The notes beneath the pieces are model-generated. The model did no database searches and was not told the DNA's origin. It was given only the letters and a program-made list of their open reading frames with translations. Made by a program: the position numbers and the translations under genes. Positions 1-7,254 of a DNA stretch of 64,000 nt are shown here, one piece after another (positions within the stretch are counted from its first letter, which is position 1; each line of letters begins with the position of its first letter). The DNA is from Streptomyces sparsogenes (GTDB lineage: Bacteria > Actinomycetota > Actinomycetes > Streptomycetales > Streptomycetaceae). The stretch covers positions 19,391 to 83,390 of the forward strand of contig NZ_MAXF01000121.1 in NCBI RefSeq assembly GCF_001704635.1, given 5' to 3'.

Positions 1-1145
1 GCCGCCTCCGCCTTCCCCGGGGTGCGGGCGGCCAGCACCACGTCGTGGCCCGCCTTGGCGAAGACCTCGGCGATCCCGCTCGCCATGGTGCCCGAGCCCG
101 CGACCCCCACCGCGCGGACCTCCCGCGCGGCGGCCCGGGCCGCCCCGGCCGGGTCCGGCGTCAGCGCGTCCGGGACCACCACCCCGCTGCCGGGCGCCTC
201 GTACGTGTAGAAGCCCCGGCCCGCCTTGCGGCCGGTCAGCCCGGCCGCGGCGAGCTGGCCCAGGACGGGCGCGGGCGCGTGCAGCCGGTCGCCGGAGGCC
301 GCGTACATCGCCTCCAGGACGGTCCGGGCCGTGTCGATGCCGACCAGGTCGAGCAGCGCCAGCGGCCCCATCGGCAGGCCGCAGCCCAGCCGCATCGCGG
401 CGTCGATGTCCTCGCGCGCCGCGTACTTCGACTCGTACATCGCGGCGGCCTGGTTGAGATAGCCGAACAGCAGCCCGTCGGCGACGAACCCCGGCCGGTC
501 GCCCAGCGCCACCGGCTCCTTGCCCAGGTCGCGGGCGAGCGCGGTGACCGCCGCGACGGCCGCCGGGGCGGTCAGCACGCTGGAGACCACCTCGACCAGC
601 TTCATGGCGGGCGCGGGATGGAAGAAGTGCAGGCCCAGCACGCGCTCCGGGTGGGCGGAGTCGGCGGCCAGCCGGGTCACGGACAGGGCGTTGGTGCCGG
701 TCGCCAGGATCGCGTCGGGCCGCACCACGGAGTCCAGGGCGGTGAGGACCTCGTGCTTGATGTCGTAGCTCTCCGGCACGACCTCGATCACCAGATCCGC
801 GCCGGCCGCGGCCCGCAGATCCGTGGAGACCCGGAAGCGGGCCAGCGCCGCCTCCCGCTCCCGCTCGGTCATCCGCTCGCGGCGCACGGCGCGGGCGGTG
901 GCTGCCTCCAGCGCGGCGACCGCCCGGCGGGCGGCGCTCTCGCTGATGTCGACGCCGATCACCTCGCGGCCCGCCCGGGCCAGCAGCTCGGCGATTCCGG
1001 TGCCCATCGTGCCGAGACCGATGACGGCCACAGTAGTGAGCGGGGCCCCGGAGGGGGAGAGATCTGGGGTGGGCGTACGGCCGGGCGCGGGGCCGGACGT
1101 ACGGCCGGAGGTACGGCTGGCGTCGGTGGTCGGAAGACGGTCCAT
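1..1145 (-). CDS. 3-hydroxyacyl-CoA dehydrogenase, 3' end beyond window
   Basis: NAD-dependent oxidation of 3-hydroxyacyl-CoA (fatty-acid or phenylacetate beta-oxidation, or the butyryl-CoA route). About 381 residues are visible. A 36-residue Pro/Thr/Arg-rich leader precedes a first Rossmann fold with GLGTMG (residues 43-48). An HFFHPAP stretch typical of the catalytic domain follows, then a second Rossmann motif (GSGTMASG) near the left edge. This is the duplicated 3HCDH architecture common in actinobacteria, usually near 590 residues, so roughly a third is missing. The ATG start is chosen for a GGAG 6 nt upstream. The family is clear; the physiological substrate is not. Confidence 0.9.
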   Translation of the reverse strand, partial: MDRLPTTDASRTSGRTSGPAPGRTPTPDLSPSGAPLTTVAVIGLGTMGTGIAELLARAGREVIGVDISESAARRAVAALEAATARAVRRERMTEREREAALARFRVSTDLRAAAGADLVIEVVPESYDIKHEVLTALDSVVRPDAILATGTNALSVTRLAADSAHPERVLGLHFFHPAPAMKLVEVVSSVLTAPAAVAAVTALARDLGKEPVALGDRPGFVADGLLFGYLNQAAAMYESKYAAREDIDAAMRLGCGLPMGPLALLDLVGIDTARTVLEAMYAASGDRLHAPAPVLGQLAAAGLTGRKAGRGFYTYEAPGSGVVVPDALTPDPAGAARAAAREVRAVGVAGSGTMASGIAEVFAKAGHDVVLAARTPGKAEA

Positions 1146-1501
1146 CGCGGACTCCAGAGGGTGTTCCCCGGACGCGGGGATGAAGTGACGACTGAGAGGA
1201 GCTTTCGGTCATGCACGGCGGGCTGACACGAAACTCCGACGGAAGGGCTTGCACGCTCCCTGACGAACAGCGCCACACGGAGCAGACTGCCCGTGGGAGA
1301 CACGCGGCCGGCCCTGTCCCGGGGCCACGCCGTACCGAACCGCACTGCCGAACCGACTTCACCCGGCGGCTGCGTCACCAGGCCGCCAGAGCAGGGGTGC
1401 TGCTCGTGTCGCCAGTTTAACCGGCGGGTAACCAAGACGCCAGAGCTTGTTTCGTGACCCGCGCGCCGGGGCGCCGGTCACCGGGGAGGGGAGACCACCA
1501 C
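1146..1501. other. Divergent intergenic region without a gene
   Basis: This 356-bp gap lies between the divergent dehydrogenase and HEAT-repeat genes. It should hold both promoters. I see no convincing small gene or strong hairpin. A TTGCAC stretch near 1249 could be a -35 element, but no matching -10 stands out. A GGGGAG at about 1487-1492 is the ribosome-binding site of the downstream gene. Confidence 0.5.
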
Positions 1502-2194
1502 ATGGACGAAGAATTCCGCGTACTCACCGACCGGGTGCGGGCCTCGCTCTCGTCCCCGGAGGAGGCCAGGGCCCACGCGTCGCTGCTCGCGCTCGTACGG
1601 CAGGGCACCCCCGCCGCCCGCGAACAGCTCGCCCGCATCCTCGTCGCGCCCGAGCAGCCCCTGTGGGCCCGGGAGACCGCCGCCTTCGTGCTCGGCAGCG
1701 CGGGCGACCGCCGCGCCTTCGAGACCCTCGTCCTCCTCCTCAACTACCGCGAACCGGCCCGCTGCGCGACCGCCGCCCGCGTCCTGGCCCGCCTCGGCGA
1801 CCCGCGCACCGCCCGCGCGGCGGCCGCCCTGGCCACCAACCCGCTGCGCACCGCCTACTCCCTGCACCCCATCCGGCTGCTCGTCGAGCTGCGCGCCCCC
1901 GAGTCCGTCCCCGCTCTCGTCGCCGCGCTCGAACGCCAGTTGGCCGCGCGCGACCGGCACTGGCCGATCGCCCGGGCGTGCGTCGAGGGCCTCGGCGCCA
2001 TCGGCGACGAACGCGCCGTTCCCGCCCTGACCGCCGCGGCCCGCCACCCCCGCCTCAGCGCGGCCGCCGCGGCGGCCATGGCCCGGATCAGCGGCGGAGG
2101 CACCCTGACAGCCGACGCCCCCGCCACCGACACCCCCACCACCGGCACCCGCCGCCCGGCCCCGAACAAATCCGGCCGCACGCGGGTGCGCTGA
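1502..2194 (+). CDS. HEAT-repeat domain protein
   Basis: A 230-residue protein built almost wholly of short paired helices of the HEAT/PBS-lyase type. Recurrent patterns such as WARETAAFVLGSAGDRRAFE and ATAARVLARLGDPRTARA each cover about 30 residues, and the last 35 residues are a Thr/Pro/Ala tail. HEAT repeats are protein-binding scaffolds, so the partner is unknown. The ATG at 1502 is preferred over an in-frame start at 1454 because GGGGAG lies 9 nt upstream. There is no signal peptide, so it is probably cytoplasmic. It stands alone between divergent and convergent neighbours. Confidence 0.75.
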   Translation: MDEEFRVLTDRVRASLSSPEEARAHASLLALVRQGTPAAREQLARILVAPEQPLWARETAAFVLGSAGDRRAFETLVLLLNYREPARCATAARVLARLGDPRTARAAAALATNPLRTAYSLHPIRLLVELRAPESVPALVAALERQLAARDRHWPIARACVEGLGAIGDERAVPALTAAARHPRLSAAAAAAMARISGGGTLTADAPATDTPTTGTRRPAPNKSGRTRVR

Positions 2195-2307
2195 CGCGCG
2201 CGGCGCGGGTGCGGCCCCGGGGTGGGCGGCGCGGGCACGGCCCCGCCCCGGAGGCTGCCACCGGCGGTCGCGCGCCCCGGCGGCCCGGGGCCGCCGACGC
2301 GACAGGG

Positions 2308-2371
2308 CGGTTACGCGGGGGCGGGGATTCGGTTACGCGGGGGCGGGGGACCGGTTACGCGGCGGCGGGGG
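2308..2371. repeat. 22-bp tandem repeat x3 spanning a stop codon
   Basis: Three copies of a unit beginning CGGTTACGCGG start at 2308, 2330 and 2352, a regular 22-bp period. On the minus strand each contains GCGTAACCG; the copy at 2352 carries the actual TAA stop of the GNAT acetyltransferase. The other two copies lie just downstream of that stop. Confidence 0.85.
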
Positions 2372-2915
2372 CGAGTTCGCGGGCGTACCGGACCTCGGGC
2401 ACGGACACGCCCTCCACCTCGTACGCCTCCGTCCCGCCGTCCGGGGCGAAGCCCGCGCGCTCGTAGAAGCGGCGGGCGCGGTCGTTGCCCGCCAGGACCC
2501 ACAGCCGCAGCCGCGGGAAGCCGCGTTCCGACAGGCGGGCGACCGACTCCGTCAGCAGCAGCCGCCCGATGCCGGCGCCGACCAGGTCGGGCCGTACGTA
2601 GAGGGCGTACAACTCCGCGTCGCCCGACGGCAGATCGCGGTCGCGATACGGACCGAAGCACGCCCAGCCGACCACCTCGCCGACGCCCGAGCCGACCACC
2701 TCGCCGGCGCCCGTCTCGGCGACCACGTTGACCACGTCGCCCACGCCTCTGGAGAAGAACTCGCGCCGCCGGCACGCGTCCTGCTCGACGCTCATGCCGT
2801 CCAGGTGCGCCTGCGGTATCAGCCCCCGGTACGCCACCTGCCACCCGCGCACCCGCACCGCCGCGACCGCGTCGATATCCGCTTCCGTCATCTCCCTCAC
2901 GCGCACGCCGTCCAT
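2355..2915 (-). CDS. GNAT-family N-acetyltransferase
   Basis: A 186-residue GCN5-related acetyltransferase that transfers acetyl from acetyl-CoA to an unknown amine. It opens with VREMTEADIDAVAAVRVRGW, the usual beta1-alpha1. The acetyl-CoA loop is LYVRPDLVGAGIGRLLL (R/Q-x-x-G-x-G/A pattern), followed by LWVLAGNDRARRFYERAGF, the typical motif B. The ATG at 2915 is chosen because the fold starts 5 residues later; longer in-frame starts add unrelated sequence. It is divergent from the SDR gene across 58 bp. Its stop codon lies in a triple tandem repeat. Confidence 0.88.
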   Translation of the reverse strand: MDGVRVREMTEADIDAVAAVRVRGWQVAYRGLIPQAHLDGMSVEQDACRRREFFSRGVGDVVNVVAETGAGEVVGSGVGEVVGWACFGPYRDRDLPSGDAELYALYVRPDLVGAGIGRLLLTESVARLSERGFPRLRLWVLAGNDRARRFYERAGFAPDGGTEAYEVEGVSVPEVRYARELAPAAA

Positions 2916-2973
2916 CCGTCCACCGTAGGCGGCTTGACCCTGCCGCCGGCGGCAAGGTCGCAGGATCCCGGCC

Positions 2974-3765
2974 ATGAACCACATCAGCGACACCGACCAC
3001 GGCTCCGGTCCGGCCGCCCTCCCGTTCGACGGCAGGGTCGCCCTCGTCACCGGCGCGGGCACCGGGATCGGCCGGGCCACCGCCCGGGCCCTCGCCGCGC
3101 GGGGGGCGCTCGTGGTGGCGGTGGGGCGGCGCCCCGCGCCGCTGGACGAGACGGCGGAGGGCCACCCGCGGATCCGGCCCCTGGCGGCCGACATCACCGC
3201 GGAGGGCGCCCCCGAGGACATCGTGCGGCGCGTGATCGAGACCCACGGGCGGCTGGACGTGCTGGTCAACAACGCCGCGATCGTGCGCGGCGCGCCACTG
3301 GGCGGCCTCACCCCCGAGCTGGCCGCCCCGCTGCTGGCCACCAATCTCCTCGCGCCCGTCCTGCTGACCCAGGCGGCCCTCGCCCCGCTGGAGGAGACCG
3401 GCGGGGTGGTGGTGAACGTCAGCACCTCGGTCGGGCAGCGCGCCTGGCCGGGCAACTCCTTCTACGCGGCGACGAAGACGGCCCTCGAAACCCTGACCCG
3501 CAGCTGGGCCGTGGAGCTGGCGCCGCGCGGGGTCCGGGTGGCGGCCGTCGCGCCCGGCGCGATCGAGACCCCCATCGGGGAGCACCAGGGGCTGACCCCC
3601 GAACAGCGCGCGAGGGTCCGGGCCTGGCAGCTGGCCCACACCCCGCTGGGGCGGATCGGGCGGCCGGAGGAGGTGGCGTGGGCCATCGTCCAACTCGCCT
3701 CGCCGGGGGCGTCGTTCGTGACGGGAGTCGTGCTGCCGGTGGACGGCGGGGCGGTGGTCGGCTGA
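2974..3765 (+). CDS. SDR-family oxidoreductase
   Basis: A 263-residue classical short-chain dehydrogenase. The cofactor motif TGAGTGIG sits at residues 26-33, NNAA near 100, and the catalytic Ser (NVSTSVG) and YAATK pair near 147 and 159. The C-terminal PVDGG is typical of FabG-like members. It probably reduces or oxidises a small carbonyl/alcohol with NAD(P). A MerR-type regulator gene follows 90 bp downstream on the same strand, with three 16-bp direct repeats in the gap. That suggests regulator and enzyme belong together. Substrate unknown. Confidence 0.88.
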   Translation: MNHISDTDHGSGPAALPFDGRVALVTGAGTGIGRATARALAARGALVVAVGRRPAPLDETAEGHPRIRPLAADITAEGAPEDIVRRVIETHGRLDVLVNNAAIVRGAPLGGLTPELAAPLLATNLLAPVLLTQAALAPLEETGGVVVNVSTSVGQRAWPGNSFYAATKTALETLTRSWAVELAPRGVRVAAVAPGAIETPIGEHQGLTPEQRARVRAWQLAHTPLGRIGRPEEVAWAIVQLASPGASFVTGVVLPVDGGAVVG

Positions 3766-3786
3766 GGGCCCCGCCGTCCGGTGGAC

Positions 3787-3834
3787 GTATCGCCTGGCAA
3801 CCGCATCGCCTGGTAGCTGTATCGCCTGGTAAAG
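3787..3834. promoter_or_regulatory. Three 16-bp direct repeats before the merR-type gene
   Basis: Three adjacent units sharing ATCGCCTGG start at 3787, 3803 and 3819 with an exact 16-bp period. They lie between the SDR stop and the MerR-type start. They could be regulator-binding iterons or a tandem duplication; the third unit ends 8 bp before the ribosome-binding site. Confidence 0.55.
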
Positions 3835-3855
3835 ATTGCACCGGAGGTGGGACCG

Positions 3856-4221
3856 GTGCGGATCGGGGAGCTGGCGAAGGCGACGGGCGCGACGCCGCGC
3901 GCGCTGCGCCACTACGAGCAGGCGGGGCTGATCACGTCCGCGCGCGAGCACAACGGCTACCGCGTCTACGACGAGCGCGCCGCCGTCCGGGTCCGCAACA
4001 TCCGACACCTGCTCTCCGTGGGCCTCACGCTGGACGATGTCCGCTGCTTCCTGCCCTGCCTGGACGGCGACATGACGAGCGCCAGGCCCGCCGCCGAGGG
4101 GCTCAGGATCGCCCGCGAGCGGCTCGCCGTCCTCGACGCGCGCATCGCCGCCCAGGTCGAGGCCCGCGACCGCCTGGCGGCGGCCCTGAGCCGGGCGGAC
4201 CCTCACAGCAGCGTCAGCTGA
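3856..4221 (+). CDS. MerR-family transcriptional regulator
   Basis: A 121-residue regulator. The N-terminal winged helix RIGELAKATGATPRALRHYEQAGLI is followed by NGYRVYDERA, then a helical dimerisation arm. No clustered metal-binding cysteines are seen (one CFLPCL pair), so an effector other than a simple metal is possible. The GTG at 3856 is chosen over an in-frame GTG at 3847 because GGAGG (3843-3847) is correctly spaced only for the former, and the fold starts there. It overlaps the convergent radical SAM gene by 19 bp. It likely controls itself and perhaps the upstream SDR. Confidence 0.88.
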   Translation: MRIGELAKATGATPRALRHYEQAGLITSAREHNGYRVYDERAAVRVRNIRHLLSVGLTLDDVRCFLPCLDGDMTSARPAAEGLRIARERLAVLDARIAAQVEARDRLAAALSRADPHSSVS

Positions 4222-5282
4222 TCCGGCACGCCGGCGGCGGAGCCGGACTCGGCGCCGGTCCCGGGGCCGGCGCCGGGGCCGGCGCCGGCCGGGGCGGGGG
4301 GTGCTTCCCGGGCGCCCCGGTGCGCGCCCGCGCGGTAGGGGCCGATGCCGTACTCGTCGGCGAACTCGTGGACCATCCCGGTGATCCGCCGCTGGTACCA
4401 CCGGGGCGCGTACGAGCCGCCCGCGTACAGCGCCTCGTACCGGCGCAGCAGGTGCGGGTGGTGGCGGGCCAGCCAGGCCGTGAACCACTCGCGGGCGCCG
4501 GGCCGCAGGTGCAGCACGAGCGGCGTCACGGAGGTGGCGCCGGCCGCCGCTATGGCCCGTACGGTCGCGCGCAGCCGCTCGGGGGAGTCGCCGAGGAAGG
4601 GGATCACCGGGGCCATCAGCACCCCGCACGGGATGCCGTGGTCGGCCAGGGTGCGCACCGCCTCGAGCCGCCGCTGCGGCGAGGGGGTGCCCGGCTCGAC
4701 GGTGCGCCACAGCTCGGGGTCGGTGAAGCCGACCGAGACGGAGACGCCGATGTCGGTGACGCGGGAGGCGCGCCGCAGCAGCTCCAGGTCGCGCAGGATC
4801 AGGGTGCCCTTGGTGAGGATGGAGAAGGGGTTGGCGCGCTCGGTCAGGGCGGTGAGGATGCCGGGCATCAGCCGGTAGCGGCCCTCCGCCCGCTGGTAGC
4901 AGTCGACATTGGTGCCCATGGCGATGTGCTCGCCGCGCCAGCGGCCGGAGGCCAGCTCGCGGCGGAGCAGCTCGGGGGCGTTGACCTTCACGACGATCTG
5001 GGTGTCGAAACCGAGCCCGGTGTCGAGGTCGAGATAGCTGTGGGTCTTGCGGGCGAAGCAGTAGACGCAGGCGTGGGAGCAGCCGCGGTACGGGTTGACC
5101 GTCCACTCGAACGGCATCCGGGAGGCGCCGGGCACCCGGTTGACGATCGAGCGGGCGCGGATCTCGTGGAAGGTGATGCCGCGGAACTCGGGGGTGTCGA
5201 AGGTGCGGGTGGTCACCGCGTCGGCCGCGAAGAGGGCGGGCGCGGCGGCCCCGTCGCCGTCGGTCAGGTTGTCCCAGCGCAT
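4203..5282 (-). CDS. Rv2578c-family radical SAM protein
   Basis: A 359-residue radical SAM enzyme. The cluster motif CSHACVYCFAR (C-x3-C-x2-C) sits near residue 67, preceded by NPYRGC, as in the Rv2578c/SplB-like group. Family function is unproven. MRWDNL is the usual start of the family: the ATG at 5282 has GGAGG 8 nt upstream, while the in-frame GTG at 5291 overlaps that site. The C-terminal 40 residues are a low-complexity Pro/Ala/Gly stretch, encoded by repetitive GGGGCCGGC-rich DNA. Tail-to-tail overlap with the merR-type gene. Confidence 0.88.
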   Translation of the reverse strand: MRWDNLTDGDGAAAPALFAADAVTTRTFDTPEFRGITFHEIRARSIVNRVPGASRMPFEWTVNPYRGCSHACVYCFARKTHSYLDLDTGLGFDTQIVVKVNAPELLRRELASGRWRGEHIAMGTNVDCYQRAEGRYRLMPGILTALTERANPFSILTKGTLILRDLELLRRASRVTDIGVSVSVGFTDPELWRTVEPGTPSPQRRLEAVRTLADHGIPCGVLMAPVIPFLGDSPERLRATVRAIAAAGATSVTPLVLHLRPGAREWFTAWLARHHPHLLRRYEALYAGGSYAPRWYQRRITGMVHEFADEYGIGPYRAGAHRGAREAPPAPAGAGPGAGPGTGAESGSAAGVPDQLTLL

Positions 5283-5395
5283 GGCGTGCACCTCCGGGTC
5301 TCGCTCCTCCCAGCATTAGAACACACGTTTGATTGATGGGAGAGGTGGCGGCGGCCCGCGTCCGCCGCCCCGGGGGAGGGTGACCGTGATCCCTG

Positions 5396-6358
5396 CTAGC
5401 CGCGTTCACCGAGCGCTGTCGGCCCCGCCGTCCACGGCCGGAGCTTGGCGGGGTTGCGCACCGACCAGATGCGCTTGATCCGGTCGCCCGCGATGTCGAA
5501 CGCGTACACCGACACCGTGACCCCGTCCTGCTGGGCGATCAGGCCGGGCCGGCCGTTGACCGTGCGTTCCAGCAACGTCAGGTCGCCCAGCTTGCCCGCG
5601 AGGTTGACCAGGAAGCGCACGATCTGCCGGGCGCCCTCGATGGGGCGGAGCAGCGCGCCGGCGGCGCCGCCGCCGTCGGCGATCGCGGTGGCGCCGGGGT
5701 CGAGGAGGCCGATGAGGGCGTTGATGTCCTTGGCTTCCCACGCCTGCTTGAAGTTCCTGATGATGTCGGCCTGCCAGGCCACCGGAGTCGCGGGGGCCTG
5801 CGCCACGCGGATCCGGCGGCGGGCCGAGGACGCCAGCTGGCGGCAGGCCGCGGGGGTGCGGCCGAGGATCTCGGCCACCTCGGCGAAGGAATACCGGAAG
5901 ACGTCGTGGAGGATGAACGAGACCCGCTCGGCCGGGGTCATCGATTCCAGCACGACGAGGAAGGCCATGTTGACCGACTCGTCGAGGGTGACCCGGTCGG
6001 CCGGGTCGGCGGTGATGCCGTCCGAGGGCCCGGCGTGCCACTCCGTGGGTTCGGGCAGCGGCTCGGGGATCCACTCTCCCACGTAGGTCTCCCGCCGGAC
6101 CCGTGCCGAGGAGAGCACATTGAGGCAGAGCCGGCTGGTGACCGTGTTCAGCCAGGCCCCGGGGGAGGTGATGTCGTCCCGCTGCCGCGGGGGCAGGGCG
6201 TACCAGCGGGCGTAGGTCTCCTGGACGACGTCCTCGGCCTCGGCCAGCGAGCCGAGGAGCCGGTACGCGAGATTGATCAGGTGGCGCCGCTCGTTCATGA
6301 CCGCGCTCTGGCGCGGGTCCGGCCGGCCGTCTCCTGGCTCGGAGGGGGTGGTCGCCAT
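5396..6358 (-). CDS. ECF41-like (SigJ-type) RNA polymerase sigma factor
   Basis: A 320-residue ECF sigma factor. Region 2 is seen in LINLAYRLLGSLAEAEDVVQE, region 4 in SFAEVAEILGRTPAACRQLASSARRRI, and then a SnoaL-like C-terminal domain of about 100 residues. The linker WIPEPLPEP and the C-terminal DGGG resemble the WLPEP and DGGG signatures of ECF41 factors, in which the extension modulates core-polymerase binding. The ATG at 6358 is preferred to a GTG at 6367 that lies only 3 nt after the GGGAG. It is divergent from the SRPBCC gene. ECF41 genes often sit beside a carboxymuconolactone-decarboxylase or DoxX partner; none is adjacent here. Confidence 0.9.
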   Translation of the reverse strand: MATTPSEPGDGRPDPRQSAVMNERRHLINLAYRLLGSLAEAEDVVQETYARWYALPPRQRDDITSPGAWLNTVTSRLCLNVLSSARVRRETYVGEWIPEPLPEPTEWHAGPSDGITADPADRVTLDESVNMAFLVVLESMTPAERVSFILHDVFRYSFAEVAEILGRTPAACRQLASSARRRIRVAQAPATPVAWQADIIRNFKQAWEAKDINALIGLLDPGATAIADGGGAAGALLRPIEGARQIVRFLVNLAGKLGDLTLLERTVNGRPGLIAQQDGVTVSVYAFDIAGDRIKRIWSVRNPAKLRPWTAGPTALGERG

Positions 6359-6576
6359 CGTGGTCACTGACTCCCTTGGTCGTGTCTGCCGTCATCCGTT
6401 CGACCGGACAGCGCGGTGAATTGTCAGGTCGGCGCGCGTCGCCCGACGTTGCGGGGTCCCTCCGCCGCCCGCGCCGCGGTCCTGCGCCGATTGGGCAAAC
6501 TCGCAGCCGAGGTGGTTGGCTTGCCGCAGGCGAGGCGCCACGCGCCGGGGCGCCGGGCAATGAGTGGAGGAGAGCA

Positions 6577-7020
6577 ATGGGCCAGGTCGAGGCCACCACC
6601 GAGCGGATCGTCACGGGAAGCCCCGAGGACGTGTTCGACGCGCTCGCCGACTACAGCGGGACGCGCGGCAGGCTGCTTCCGGAGCAGTTCAGCGAGTACG
6701 AGGTGCGCGAGGGCGGCGACGGTGAGGGCACGCTCGTCCACTGGAAGCTCCAGGCCACCAGCAAGCGGGTGCGGGACTGTCTGCTCGAGGTGTCCGAGCC
6801 GACGGACGGGCAGCTCGTCGAGAAGGACCGCAACTCCTCGATGGTCACCACCTGGACCGTCACCCCGGCGGGCGAGGGCAGGGCGCGGGTGCAGGTCACC
6901 ACGGTCTGGCAGGGTGCGGGCGGCATCGGCGGCTTCTTCGAGCGGACCTTCGCGCCCAAGGGGCTGGCCCGTATCCATGACGCGGTGCTCGCCAAGCTCG
7001 CGGCCGAAGTCGAGAAGTAG
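6577..7020 (+). CDS. SRPBCC-family protein
   Basis: A 147-residue START/SRPBCC-like (polyketide cyclase/Bet v 1 fold) protein. It has the usual beginning VEATTERIVTGSPEDVFDALADY, a central beta-rich region, and the terminal long helix LARIHDAVLAKLAAEVEK. These proteins hold a hydrophobic ligand in a cavity; the ligand is unknown. The ATG is supported by GGAGGAGA 5 nt upstream. It is divergent from the ECF41-like sigma factor gene (218-bp gap), which makes it a possible target, but no ECF41-type promoter was found. Confidence 0.82.
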   Translation: MGQVEATTERIVTGSPEDVFDALADYSGTRGRLLPEQFSEYEVREGGDGEGTLVHWKLQATSKRVRDCLLEVSEPTDGQLVEKDRNSSMVTTWTVTPAGEGRARVQVTTVWQGAGGIGGFFERTFAPKGLARIHDAVLAKLAAEVEK

Positions 7021-7254
7021 GCGAGACGGCAGCCGGGACGGCACTCGAGATCTGGTCGAGAAGCAACTCCCGGCATCACCGGATCGGGTGGTTTCCCCCG
7101 CGCTGTGATTGCGTGGCCGCACACCCTCCGACCGGGGCGAAAGCCCCTCATGTCCCTCTCCCCGCCGGTCAACGGCGATTCGTCGCGCTTGATCCCAGTT
7201 GTCGCGTAATGCGAGAAATGGGCGGCGGTGCAGGCGCGACGAGGGGAGAAGGAC

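Noticed and set aside
2311..5409. Very long minus-strand open frame (about 1000 codons) across GNAT, SDR, MerR and radical SAM genes
   Set aside because: It runs antisense or out of frame to well-recognised genes and is Arg/Pro/Gly rich. High GC removes stop codons from non-coding frames. The same holds for similar frames at 6424-9903 and 39013-42324.
5396..7020. ECF41 autoregulated promoter between sigma factor and SRPBCC gene
   Set aside because: A TGTCA occurs near 6422, but no CGTC lies at the reported spacing for ECF41 promoters.
7134..7147. GGGGC-GAAA-GCCCC hairpin upstream of the MFS fusion gene as part of a riboswitch
   Set aside because: Only one 5-bp tetraloop hairpin is evident, with no conserved aptamer core that I can recognise.
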